33,761 nucleotides of DNA, from NCBI GenBank assembly GCA_017468435.1, contig JAFUIP010000007.1:1-33761 (forward strand), in the 5' to 3' direction. The position numbers and the translations under genes were made by a program. This DNA comes from Bacteroidales bacterium (GTDB lineage Bacteria > Bacteroidota > Bacteroidia > Bacteroidales > UBA1402). The notes beneath the pieces were generated by a model. That model was not told where the DNA came from. It ran no database searches and saw only the letters and a program-made list of their open reading frames with translations. Shown here piece after piece: positions 23,958 through 33,761 of the stretch (position 1 is the first letter of the stretch; the number at the start of each line of letters is the position of its first letter).

Positions 23958-25564
23958 TCGGCGCAAAGTTCACCGTCTATGGCCGAGCTGACGATGCCGC
24001 CGGCGAAGCCGGCGCCCTCTCCACAAGGAAACAATCCTTCATAACCGCAAAGATTCAAACCTTCACGATCGCGCGGAATGCGCACGGGCGACGATGTACG
24101 GGTCTCGGCTGCAATCAGTTGTGCTTCGTTGGTGAGGAATCCGCGCACATTCTCATTGAACATTCTGAAGCCCATTTGCAAGCGCTTGCGAATTTCTTCC
24201 GGCATCCAGCGATGCAAATCGGAACTTTGTAATCCGGGTACATACGAGCTGCTTGGCAGCGTTTTCGAATGGCGTTGGTTCACGAAATCGTCCATTCGCT
24301 GAGCAGGAGCAATCAAACCATTTTCAACTTGCTGATAACAAAGTCTTTCGTAGGCCATTTGCAGGCGAAGCATCTGCAGATAATCCTTGTTGTTTTCGAG
24401 GTGATGGCCTGCCCCGATGAGATTTTCGGTAAATATCGGATCATTCTCGAACTGCTTGATGAGCGATGCGAACTTAGGTAAATCTTCGGGCAGAATCTCA
24501 ACCACCATACCCGAGTTTGCCCATTTCGAGCCACGGTTGGAAGGCGACATTCCGTTCACCACGATGATGCCATCCTTGTCGCCGGCAGGCACGATGAACC
24601 CGCCTGGGCACATACAGAAAGAATACACGCCTCGTCCTTCGGCCTGCTTGACAAAACTATATTCGGCTGCCGGCAAAAACTGACCGCGTCCTTTCGGACT
24701 ATGATACATCAACTGGTCGATGAGCATTTGTGGATGTTCCAAGCGCACGCCCATGGCAAATCCTTTGGCTTCTAATGGAAAACCTTGCAAATGAAGCATC
24801 TGGTACACGTCTCGAGCAGAGTGGCCGGTGGCCAGAATGACCGGGCCGTTGAATTCCAAGCCGTTATGACAGCGAATGCCTTTCACCACATTTTTCTCGC
24901 AAATCAGCTCTGTCATTCTCGTTTCGAAATGAACTTCGCCGCCGCAAGCTATGATTTGTTCGCGCATGTTGCTGATAATGCGAGGCAAACGATCGGTGCC
25001 GATATGCGGATGCGCTTCCACGAGAATGTTTTCGCTGGCTCCGAATTGATGGAAAATCTGCAGAATGCGCTGTACGTTACCACGTTTTTTGCTTCGCGTG
25101 TACAACTTTCCATCGGAATACGCGCCGGCGCCACCTTCTCCGAAACAGTAATTCGACTCAGGATGAATATGATGCGTTCTCACAGCGGTGGCCAAATCTC
25201 TTTTTCGCTCGCTCACATTTTTGCCTCTTTCCACCACGATGGGTCTGCGTCCCAATTCGATAAGTCTGAGCGCGGCAAAAAGTCCGGCGGGGCCGGCGCC
25301 TACCACAATTACTTGAGGTTTGTTTGAAACATCCTGATAAACAATCTGTTCGCCTTTTTGCTTCTGTGGTTCTTCGTTGATGAAAACGCGCACTTGCAAT
25401 TGAAGATAAATGGTTCTTTGTCGCGCATCTATGGAGCGTTTGAGTGTTTGAATGGCTTTCACCGACTTTCCGTCTAAGCCTTTTTCCTGACAGACAAAGT
25501 GTTTGAGCGAAGATTCGCTGGCGGCGATTTGCGGCAAGACACGCAGGTTATATTCTCTGACCAT
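23939..25564 (-). CDS. FAD-dependent dehydrogenase, COG2509 family
   Basis: A 541-residue flavoprotein of a widespread, uncharacterised group. An N-terminal domain (about 1-85, with LKHFVCQEKGLDGKSVKAIQTLKRSIDARQR) precedes the FAD Rossmann motif VVGAGPAGLFAALRLIELG (near 90). SNYCFGEGGAGAYSDGKLYTRSKK is the hallmark segment of this family. Later landmarks are LATGHSARDVYQML and a C-terminal flavin-binding GEGAGFAGGIVSSAIDG. The reaction is not known. The ATG at 25564 is chosen over an upstream TTG. The gene follows radA by 20 bases on the same strand and is probably co-transcribed. Confidence 0.88.
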   Translation of the reverse strand: MVREYNLRVLPQIAASESSLKHFVCQEKGLDGKSVKAIQTLKRSIDARQRTIYLQLQVRVFINEEPQKQKGEQIVYQDVSNKPQVIVVGAGPAGLFAALRLIELGRRPIVVERGKNVSERKRDLATAVRTHHIHPESNYCFGEGGAGAYSDGKLYTRSKKRGNVQRILQIFHQFGASENILVEAHPHIGTDRLPRIISNMREQIIACGGEVHFETRMTELICEKNVVKGIRCHNGLEFNGPVILATGHSARDVYQMLHLQGFPLEAKGFAMGVRLEHPQMLIDQLMYHSPKGRGQFLPAAEYSFVKQAEGRGVYSFCMCPGGFIVPAGDKDGIIVVNGMSPSNRGSKWANSGMVVEILPEDLPKFASLIKQFENDPIFTENLIGAGHHLENNKDYLQMLRLQMAYERLCYQQVENGLIAPAQRMDDFVNQRHSKTLPSSSYVPGLQSSDLHRWMPEEIRKRLQMGFRMFNENVRGFLTNEAQLIAAETRTSSPVRIPRDREGLNLCGYEGLFPCGEGAGFAGGIVSSAIDGELCAEKAALL

Positions 25565-25584
25565 GATGATATCCGAAAACAATG

Positions 25585-26949
25585 TTATCCGAAGAGCAAG
25601 CGGAAAGCTTCTTCCACTTTCTTTACTTGATCTATTTGAATGTCAAATCTTTTGAAGTCTATGCTTCCCTTGGCAAAATGAGGCAGGATGATTCTCTCGA
25701 AGCCAAGCTTCTGCGCTTCCATGATGCGTTGTTCTATGCGGTTGACGGGACGGATTTCCCCGGCCAGTCCCACCTCTCCGGCCAAACAAGTGTTCTTGTC
25801 GATGGCGATGTCCAGGTTGGACGAAAGTATGGCCGAAAGCACCGAAAGGTCGATGGCGGGGTCGTTCACCTTGATGCCGCCGGCAATGTTTAGGAAAACG
25901 TCTTTTTGGGCAATCTTGAAACCGGCGCGCTTCTCCAAAACAGCCAGCAACATGTTCATGCGTCGCACTTCGAAGCCCGTGGTAGAACGTTGCGCCACGC
26001 CGTAAGCCGCTGTGCTCACTAATGCCTGCGTCTCGATCATGAAAGGGCGAATGCCTTCGATGGCAGCTGCGATGGCCACGCCACTCAATCCGAGATGTTG
26101 CTGTGTCAAAAGCAGTTCCGATGGGTTGCTCACTTCGCGTAAACCTTCGCGACGCATTTCGTACATGCCTATTTCGGCGATGCTTCCGAAACGGTTTTTC
26201 ACCGATCTGAGCAGTCGGTAAACGAAGTGAGAGTCTCCCTCGAAGAGCAGGACGGTATCGACAATGTGTTCCAAGACCTTCGGTCCGGCAATGCTGCCTT
26301 CTTTGTTGATATGTCCGATAAGGATGATGGGCAATGAGCGCGTTTTGGCCAATCGGAGCAGGGCGGCCGCGCATTCACGTACCTGGGTGACGCTTCCCGG
26401 CGAAGATTCCGCGCTCTCGGTGCACATGGTTTGAATAGAATCGACAATCAGCAAATCGGGTTGGATGGCATCGACGTGTTCCAATGTTTTTTCTAATGAA
26501 GTTTCCGACACGAAATAGGCATTCGGGTTGTCAATGTTGATGCGTTCAGCGCGTAGTTTCAATTGTTGAAGGCTTTCTTCGCCCGACACGTACAGAATGG
26601 TTTTCGTGTTCATTTTCAGCACGGTCTGCAGCACGAGCGTCGATTTTCCAATACCGGGTTCGCCGCCAATCAACGTCACCGAGCCGGGCACCAATCCTCC
26701 GCCCAAGACTCTGTCTAATTCGTTGCAAGACGTAGGGATGCGCTTTTCCTGTCCCAGTTCCACTTCCGACAGGCGCAGAGGTTTGCTCTCGCTTGCGATA
26801 AGTTTGCCGGGCGCAGTGGGGGCCGTTCCTCTGACAATTTCTTCGTGAATGCTGCTCCATTGGCCGCAAGACGGACATTTGCCCATCCATTTGGCGAAAT
26901 CGGCGCCGCAGTTGCTACATACGTAAATGGTTTTGTTTTTGCTTGCCAT
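25585..26949 (-). CDS. radA: DNA repair protein RadA
   Basis: RecA-like ATPase that promotes branch migration in recombination and repair, 454 residues. It has the N-terminal C4 zinc finger (Cys11, Cys14, Cys25, Cys28), the Walker A motif GGEPGIGKST with Lys102, and the RadA-specific KNRFG motif at 251-255. The C-terminal Lon-protease-like domain (about 285-454) includes ALVSTAAYGVAQRSTTGFEVRR and GGIKVNDPAIDLS, as in other RadA proteins. The ATG at 26949 starts six residues before the conserved IYVCSNCG. Preceding DNA has a -7 box and the tRNA-fMet terminator. Confidence 0.96.
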   Translation of the reverse strand: MASKNKTIYVCSNCGADFAKWMGKCPSCGQWSSIHEEIVRGTAPTAPGKLIASESKPLRLSEVELGQEKRIPTSCNELDRVLGGGLVPGSVTLIGGEPGIGKSTLVLQTVLKMNTKTILYVSGEESLQQLKLRAERINIDNPNAYFVSETSLEKTLEHVDAIQPDLLIVDSIQTMCTESAESSPGSVTQVRECAAALLRLAKTRSLPIILIGHINKEGSIAGPKVLEHIVDTVLLFEGDSHFVYRLLRSVKNRFGSIAEIGMYEMRREGLREVSNPSELLLTQQHLGLSGVAIAAAIEGIRPFMIETQALVSTAAYGVAQRSTTGFEVRRMNMLLAVLEKRAGFKIAQKDVFLNIAGGIKVNDPAIDLSVLSAILSSNLDIAIDKNTCLAGEVGLAGEIRPVNRIEQRIMEAQKLGFERIILPHFAKGSIDFKRFDIQIDQVKKVEEAFRLLFG

Positions 26950-26971
26950 AATGCTGTTTCGAGTGCGAATG

Positions 26972-27006
26972 CAAACCTACATAAAAATGTCTTAATGAAA
27001 AACAAA
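26972..27006 (-). promoter_or_regulatory. possible promoter for radA
   Basis: On the minus strand TAGGTTTG (complement of 26972-26979) fits the -7 box. The nearest TTTG (complement of 27003-27006) is 23 bases upstream, longer than usual, and lies in the T run of the tRNA-fMet terminator. Confidence 0.45.
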
Positions 27007-27034
27007 AAAACAGATCACCAAATTGATGACCTGT
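27003..27034 (-). terminator. terminator of tRNA-fMet
   Basis: On the minus strand an 11-bp stem (nine Watson-Crick and two G-T pairs, 27010-27034) with a 3-base loop is followed by seven Ts, a G and more Ts. It begins 15 bases after the tRNA 3' end: a classic intrinsic terminator. Confidence 0.85.
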
Positions 27035-27048
27035 CTTCTCTGAATTAG

Positions 27049-27120
<72 letters not shown>

Positions 27121-27133
27121 ATGTTTTCGGCTG

Positions 27134-27164
27134 CAAAAGTACTACATATTTTTGAATATGCAAA
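27134..27164 (-). promoter_or_regulatory. promoter for tRNA-fMet
   Basis: On the minus strand TTTG (complement of 27161-27164), exactly 19 bases, then TACTTTTG (complement of 27134-27141): the same elements and spacing as the tRNA-Gln and lgt promoters. The tRNA starts 13 bases after the -7 box. Confidence 0.8.
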
Positions 27165-27227
27165 TGAAATGCAGAATTTTATTTTTCATCTGGGCTAAAA
27201 TTAGCTTGAAAAAAGGCGCTTTTGACC

Positions 27228-27259
27228 CTTGTTTTTCGCCATAAAATTTCCTATATTTG
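27228..27259 (+). promoter_or_regulatory. promoter for gyrB
   Basis: TATATTTG (27252-27259) is a full -7 match, with CTTG (27228-27231) 20 bases upstream as the -33 element. The ATG lies 85 bases after the -7 box, so the transcript would have a leader of roughly 80 bases. Confidence 0.6.
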
Positions 27260-27335
27260 TTCGTTTTTTCGGCGCTTTGAACAAAGTTGTTTCCGATGAT
27301 GTTCAAGATGGCTGTAAGTTGTTGACAGATAGTAA

Positions 27336-29312
<1,977 letters not shown>

Positions 29313-29331
29313 TCGTTAATACAAATTTATT

Positions 29332-30870
29332 ATGAAAGTTTTCAGCAGATTGATGACATTATTGTTGATGAGCACCATGTTATGGGCTTGTCAGGATCAG
29401 ACTTGTGAAATGAAGGCCGAATTGGATGCCTTGTACAAAATGGATATTCCTTTTGATATGCCTGCCTATCAATTGCCTGAAATTCCTGATTATCAGGTCA
29501 ACCTGAAGGATTTTGGCGGCAATGGAAGTGGTGTCGTGGATAATACCAAAGCTTTTGCCGATGCTATTGCCCATATCAATGCCAAGGGCGGAGGTACTCT
29601 TTTGGTGGAACCCGGTATTTATCTGACTGGTCCGATTGAATTTGTCAGCAATTTCTGTTTGAACCTGCAACGTGGCGCTGTGGTGCTTTTTACCACCGAT
29701 CATAGTAAATACGATTTGCAGAAAACTACTTTCGAAGGCTTGACGGCTATTCGTTGCAAGCATCCTATTTCGGGTGAAAACCTGGAAAATATTGCTATCG
29801 TGGGCGAAGGTGTCATTGACGGTCAGGGCGATTCTTGGCGACCTGTGAAGAAGGGCAAAATGACTGCCGGTCAGTGGAAAAACCTTTTGGCCAAAGAGGG
29901 TAGCATGACCAATGCTAAAGGCGATATCTGGTTCCCTTCAAAGGGTGGTCACGATGGTTATGTGAATGCAGCTTGGCGCAACAGCCAGAACATGGACTCT
30001 TTGGAAATGATCAAGGATTTCTTCCGTCCGCAGTTGCTCAATTTCCGTTATTGTAAGAATGTGTTGCTCAGCGGTGTGTCTTTCCAGAATTCTCCTTCTT
30101 GGTGTGTACATCCTTATTGCTGTGAAAATGTGGTACTTTACAAGGTTTCTATCCGCAATCCTTGGTATTCGCAGAATGGCGATGGTCTCGATTTGGAATC
30201 TTGCACCAACTCAATCGTTTACAAATGTAGTTTCGACGTGGGCGACGATGCCATCTGTATCAAATCGGGAAAGAATAAAGAAGGTCGTGACAGAGGTATG
30301 CCTTGCCAAGATGCTCTGATTGTGGGCAATACGGTGTATCATGGACATGGTGGTTTTGTTATCGGTAGTGAAATGTCTGGCGGCGCTCGTCGTATGTATG
30401 TGAAAGACTGTACTTTCCTCGGCACCGATGTAGGTTTGCGTTTCAAGAGTACCCGCGGCCGTGGTGGCGTGGTGGAAGATATTTGGATTGATGGCATCCG
30501 CATGATTGATATTCCTACCGAGCCTCTTTCTTTCAACTTGTACTACGAAGGTAAATCGCCTGTGCCTGAAGAAGGTGACGAACCCACCAAGCAGGTGATT
30601 GCTCCCAAGCCCGTGGATGAAACTACGCCTGTTTTCCGTAAGATTTACATCAACAACGTTACTTGTAATGGCGCTGCTTGTGCATTCTTGTTCAATGGTT
30701 TGCCTGAAATGAAGATCAGCGAAGTGGAAATCAAGAACAGTTTGTTCAAGGCCAAGAAGGGCGGTATCCTGGCTCAGGTTGATGGCGTTCTTTTGGAAAA
30801 TGTGGAAATTGTTCCTGAAAAGGGCAGCAAGCTTCTGTATCAAGATGCTCACAACGTGGTGATTAAATAA
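29332..30870 (+). CDS. GH28-family polygalacturonase-like lipoprotein
   Basis: A 512-residue lipoprotein: a signal peptide ends in LWAC with the lipidated cysteine at 20, so it is probably held on the outer membrane. The beta-helix hydrolase has a complete GH28 active site: NGDGLDLE (Asp284, Asp287), GDDAICIKSGK with Asp305-Asp306, HGHGGFVIGSE with His339, and RFKS (Arg370, Lys372). It should cleave galacturonic-acid linkages in pectin or rhamnogalacturonan. Unlike the GH28 protein at 7220, all expected catalytic residues are present. No SusC/SusD, sulfatase or other polysaccharide-locus gene is beside it. It follows gyrB by 19 bases and is 33 bases ahead of the XRE-cupin regulator. Confidence 0.92.
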   Translation: MKVFSRLMTLLLMSTMLWACQDQTCEMKAELDALYKMDIPFDMPAYQLPEIPDYQVNLKDFGGNGSGVVDNTKAFADAIAHINAKGGGTLLVEPGIYLTGPIEFVSNFCLNLQRGAVVLFTTDHSKYDLQKTTFEGLTAIRCKHPISGENLENIAIVGEGVIDGQGDSWRPVKKGKMTAGQWKNLLAKEGSMTNAKGDIWFPSKGGHDGYVNAAWRNSQNMDSLEMIKDFFRPQLLNFRYCKNVLLSGVSFQNSPSWCVHPYCCENVVLYKVSIRNPWYSQNGDGLDLESCTNSIVYKCSFDVGDDAICIKSGKNKEGRDRGMPCQDALIVGNTVYHGHGGFVIGSEMSGGARRMYVKDCTFLGTDVGLRFKSTRGRGGVVEDIWIDGIRMIDIPTEPLSFNLYYEGKSPVPEEGDEPTKQVIAPKPVDETTPVFRKIYINNVTCNGAACAFLFNGLPEMKISEVEIKNSLFKAKKGGILAQVDGVLLENVEIVPEKGSKLLYQDAHNVVIK

Positions 30871-30903
30871 GATTTATAGAGGAAATTAATAAATTGAATA
30901 TCA

Positions 30904-31479
30904 ATGGAAAAAACGAAATTGGTCGGTTCGAAGATCAAAAGACTTCGAGAAACGAAGATGATCAGCGTGGAGGATTTTGCCGAACGTTCGGGTTTAAGCG
31001 TTGAACAAATTAATCTGATTGAAAATAATAACCAATTGCCATCCTTGGCGCCGCTTATCAAAATGGCGCGTGCCTTGGGTGTGAGGTTGGGAACCTTCCT
31101 CGACGACAATGACCACTTGGGTCCGGTTATCTCGCGCAAGGAAGATCTGGCCGAGGGAATCAGTTTCTCAAGCCAAACGGCGACATCGCACAACAACCTG
31201 ACTTTCTTCTCTTTAGCAGAAAAGAAAGCGGGCCGTAGCATGGAGCCCTTCTTTATCAATATCGATTCTGCTTCGAAAGATGGTTACGAATTGTCTTCGC
31301 ACGAGGGTGAGGAATTTGTGTTCGTTCTGAAGGGCAAAATCGAAGTGACCTACGGAAAGGAAAATTTCATTGTGAACGAAGGCGAAAGCATTTATTACGA
31401 TTCTATTGTCAGTCATAACCTGCACGCGGCCGACGATAAGGGCGCCCAAATCTTGGCCGTGGTGTATACGCCCTTCTAA
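30904..31479 (+). CDS. XRE-family regulator with C-terminal cupin domain
   Basis: A 191-residue DNA-binding protein. The N-terminal helix-turn-helix (about 8-62) includes RLRETKMISVEDFAERSGLSVEQINLIEN, and a C-terminal cupin barrel (about 115-190) carries SSHEGEEFVFVLKGKIEVTYG and EGESIYYDSIVSHNLHA. The cupin probably senses a small ligand. The acyl-CoA ligase gene starts 3 bases after its stop, and this regulator-ligase pair recurs in Bacteroidales. It is likely to control the ligase operon and might respond to an acid or acyl-CoA; that is inference. Confidence 0.9.
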   Translation: MEKTKLVGSKIKRLRETKMISVEDFAERSGLSVEQINLIENNNQLPSLAPLIKMARALGVRLGTFLDDNDHLGPVISRKEDLAEGISFSSQTATSHNNLTFFSLAEKKAGRSMEPFFINIDSASKDGYELSSHEGEEFVFVLKGKIEVTYGKENFIVNEGESIYYDSIVSHNLHAADDKGAQILAVVYTPF

Positions 31480-31482
31480 GCC

Positions 31483-33141
31483 ATGGAATATCAATTGACG
31501 GAAAGAACCATAGGCGGTTTCTTGGAATATTGGGCCGAAAAGACGCCCGACAAAGAATATGTGGTGTATTCCGACCGCGACCTGCGTTTTACTTACAAGC
31601 AGTTCAACGAGCGTGTCGACAATATGGCCAAAGGCTTGATGTCGATTGGCGTGAAGCGTGGTTCGCATGTGGGTATCTGGGCAACGAACGTGCCCGACTG
31701 GTTGACTTTTCTGTATGCGACGGCCAAATTGGGTGCGGTGGCAGTGACGGTAAATACCAACTACAAGCAGAACGAGCTGGAATTTCTGGTGGAAAATGCC
31801 GATTTGCATACGCTCTGTATCACGGAAGGCGTTTTCGACGGAAGCTATATCGATATGGTTTACAAGATGTTGCCCGAATTGCGCGAGACGCAGCGCGGCC
31901 ATCTGAAGAGTGAACGTTTCCCTTGCTTGAAGAATGTGGTTTTCATCGGACAGGAGAAATATCGAGGCATGTACAATACGGCCGAGCTATTGCTTCTGGG
32001 ACAGAATATTGCTGACGATGAACTGATTGCCATCAAGAAAAGTGTTTCTTGCTACGACGTGGCCAATATGCAATATACCTCAGGCACAACGGGTTTTCCA
32101 AAAGGTGTGATGCTGACTCACCACAATATCGTGAACGACGGTTTCTTCACCGGTGAGCACATGGCCTTTACCTCTGAAGACAAACTTTGCGTGCCGGTGC
32201 CTTTGTTCCACTGTTTCGGTGTGGTGTTGGCCACTATGAACTGCTTGACTCATGGTTGCACCCAGGTGATGATTGAATCTTTCGATCCGCTGGTGGTGCT
32301 GGCTTCGGTGCATAAAGAACGTTGTACGGCCCTCTACGGCGTGCCTACCATGTTTATTGCGGAGCTGAATCATCCCATGTTCGATATGTTCGATGTGAGT
32401 TCTTTGCGTACGGGTATCATGGCCGGATCTCTCTGTCCGGTCGATTTGATGCGCGCAGTGACGGAAAAGCTTCATATCAAGCACATTACCAGTGTGTACG
32501 GTCTGACGGAAAGTTCTCCCGGTATGACCCAGACTCGTTGGGACGATTCTTTCGAAACGCGTTGCACCACGGTGGGTCGCGAATATCCGTTTACCGAAGT
32601 GAAGGTGTTGAATCCGGAAACCGGCGAAGAATGTGCCGTGGGCGAACAAGGCGAAATGTGTTGCCGTGGCTATTTGGTGATGAAGGGTTACTACAAGAAT
32701 CCGCAGGCAACAGCTGAAGTTATCGATGCCAATGGTTTCTTGCATTCGGGCGACTTGGGTGTGAAGGATCCCGATGGAAATTATCGCATCACCGGTCGTA
32801 TCAAAGACATGATTATCCGTGGTGGCGAAAATGTCTATCCGCGTGAAATTGAGGAGTTTCTGTATAAATTGCCTGGTCTGAAAGATGTGCAGGTGGCTGC
32901 TGTTCCTTCGCCTAAATACGGTGAACAGGTGGGCGCTTTCATCATTCTTCATGAGGGTGTGGAAATGGACGAACAGGCGGTGCAGGAATTCTGTCGTGGA
33001 AAAATTGCGCGTCATAAGATTCCCAAGTACATCTTCTTTGTGAAAGAATTTCCGATGACGGGTAGCGGAAAAATCCAGAAATTCAAGCTGAAAGATTTGA
33101 GTCTGAAGCTCTTGGCAGAAAAAGGCATACAGCCTATTTAA
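31483..33141 (+). CDS. acyl-CoA synthetase, AMP-dependent ligase
   Basis: A 552-residue ANL-superfamily enzyme that activates a carboxylic acid as acyl-AMP and transfers it to CoA. It has the P-loop-like [18 protein letters not shown] (about 203-220), [12 protein letters not shown], the hinge region [32 protein letters not shown], and the A10 lysine Lys530 in TGSGKIQKF. The overall type is the medium/long-chain fatty acid or short aryl acid group; the substrate is not resolved. It is translationally close to the XRE-cupin regulator (3-base gap) and is followed 21 bases later by xseA. Confidence 0.92.
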   Translation: MEYQLTERTIGGFLEYWAEKTPDKEYVVYSDRDLRFTYKQFNERVDNMAKGLMSIGVKRGSHVGIWATNVPDWLTFLYATAKLGAVAVTVNTNYKQNELEFLVENADLHTLCITEGVFDGSYIDMVYKMLPELRETQRGHLKSERFPCLKNVVFIGQEKYRGMYNTAELLLLGQNIADDELIAIKKSVSCYDVANMQYTSGTTGFPKGVMLTHHNIVNDGFFTGEHMAFTSEDKLCVPVPLFHCFGVVLATMNCLTHGCTQVMIESFDPLVVLASVHKERCTALYGVPTMFIAELNHPMFDMFDVSSLRTGIMAGSLCPVDLMRAVTEKLHIKHITSVYGLTESSPGMTQTRWDDSFETRCTTVGREYPFTEVKVLNPETGEECAVGEQGEMCCRGYLVMKGYYKNPQATAEVIDANGFLHSGDLGVKDPDGNYRITGRIKDMIIRGGENVYPREIEEFLYKLPGLKDVQVAAVPSPKYGEQVGAFIILHEGVEMDEQAVQEFCRGKIARHKIPKYIFFVKEFPMTGSGKIQKFKLKDLSLKLLAEKGIQPI

Positions 33142-33162
33142 TAATACAACAAGTCTAAGACG

Positions 33163-33761
33163 ATGTTTGCCAAACCGATGACATTGTCCGAGTTCAACTT
33201 TCTGCTGAAGGAAGTCCTGAACGACGCTTTCCCTGAAAGGTATTGGGTGACGGCCGAGATTGCCGATTGCAAGACCAATGCTTCGGGACATTGTTATTTG
33301 GAACTCATTGAGAAAAAGGCAGGTAGCGATAAATTGCTGGCGCGTCAGAAAGCGGTGATTTGGTCGAATGTCTGGTTTCTGCTCTCGTCTCAGTTTCAAC
33401 TGACGACGGGAACTCCGCTCGCGCGTGGACAAAAAGTTTTGGTGGAGGTCAGTCTGAGTTTCCACGAATTGTACGGTATGTCGCTGGTTATTACGGATAT
33501 AGATCCGGCTTACACCTTGGGCGACTGGGCCAAACGACGTCAGGAAATTTTGCTCCGTCTCAAAGAAGATGGCGTGCTCGATTTGAACAAGGAATTGCCT
33601 TGGCCCTTGTTGCCACAGCGTTTGGCGGTGATTTCCTCGGCAACGGCGGCTGGCTACGAAGATTTCTGTCAGCAACTGAAAGAGAGCGGATTCGCATACG
33701 AATGGAAACTTTTTCCGGCCTTGGTGCAGGGCGAGCAGGCCGAGTCGTCTATCTTGCAAGC
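33163..33761 (+). CDS. xseA: exodeoxyribonuclease VII large subunit, 5' part
   Basis: The first 199 codons of a gene that continues beyond the window. The N-terminal OB-fold domain reads MTLSEFNFLLKEVLNDAF, then YWVTAEIADCKTNASGHCYLELIEK and GQKVLVEVSLSFHELYGMSLVITDIDPAYTLGDWAKRRQEIL. The start of the catalytic domain follows (LPQRLAVISSATAAGYEDF). The enzyme degrades single-stranded DNA to short oligonucleotides and needs the small subunit XseB, which is not seen here. Another in-frame ATG lies five codons later (33178). Confidence 0.93.
   Translation, partial: MFAKPMTLSEFNFLLKEVLNDAFPERYWVTAEIADCKTNASGHCYLELIEKKAGSDKLLARQKAVIWSNVWFLLSSQFQLTTGTPLARGQKVLVEVSLSFHELYGMSLVITDIDPAYTLGDWAKRRQEILLRLKEDGVLDLNKELPWPLLPQRLAVISSATAAGYEDFCQQLKESGFAYEWKLFPALVQGEQAESSILQ

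Noticed and set aside
32080..33759. 559-codon open frame antisense to the acyl-CoA ligase and xseA
   Set aside because: It spans two real genes on the other strand and is rich in His, Phe and Arg, as antisense frames are here.

Overview
This 33.8 kb window is ordinary chromosomal backbone from a member of the Bacteroidota, most likely order Bacteroidales and perhaps a Prevotellaceae-like gut or plant-fibre degrader; the family is a guess. The evidence is consistent. Promoters follow the Bacteroidetes pattern (TTTG, about 19 bases, TAnnTTTG), with exact 19-base spacing at lgt, tRNA-Gln and tRNA-fMet. Starts lack strong Shine-Dalgarno sequences. Characteristic families are present: a GldB-type lipoprotein, large S41 protease, cupin-XRE/acyl-CoA ligase pair, COG2509 flavoprotein, and an ECF sigma factor paired with a membrane-anchored beta-barrel protein. 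Two GH28 pectinase-type genes suggest use of plant polysaccharide. I see no insertion sequence, phage or CRISPR array.

Layout. Bases 1-235 hold the possible tail of an upstream gene, a 34-bp perfect palindrome that looks like a terminator, and two small GC-rich stem-loops. The minus-strand pair lgt-gldB follows (236-2143). Divergent from it is a tightly packed plus-strand run (2274-9810): parE, coaD, an S41 protease, dusB, a GH28 gene and a U32-family (TrhP-like) gene, several joined by ATGA overlaps. A Na/Pi cotransporter and leuS come next (9866-14325). They converge on a minus-strand pair of dprA and a 4HBT thioesterase, with an orphan higA-like antitoxin gene upstream. Bases 16643-17036 have no convincing gene but carry striking palindromes and a 20-bp copy of part of higA.

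nadB and a radical SAM gene run plus (17037-19390). They face two minus genes, a small secreted Spy-like protein and a TerB/J-domain protein. The sigma factor and its trans-envelope partner follow (20916-22875), then tRNA-Gln and a secreted cyclophilin. radA and a COG2509 flavoprotein are on the minus strand (23939-26949), with initiator tRNA-fMet upstream of them. The window ends with a plus run: gyrB, a second GH28 lipoprotein, a cupin-XRE regulator, an acyl-CoA ligase and the start of xseA, which is cut by the window edge.

How the genes work together. Much of the window serves information processing: two type IIA topoisomerase B subunits, RadA, DprA, XseA, LeuRS, two tRNAs and two likely tRNA-uridine modifiers (DusB and the U32 protein). 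Envelope biogenesis is served by Lgt, the GldB lipoprotein, the S41 protease and the cyclophilin. The least routine items are the sigma-linked protein whose single chain appears to cross both membranes, the GH28 genes placed in both topoisomerase-B gene runs, the palindrome cluster beside the orphan higA, and short tandem repeats at two of the three convergent gene junctions.
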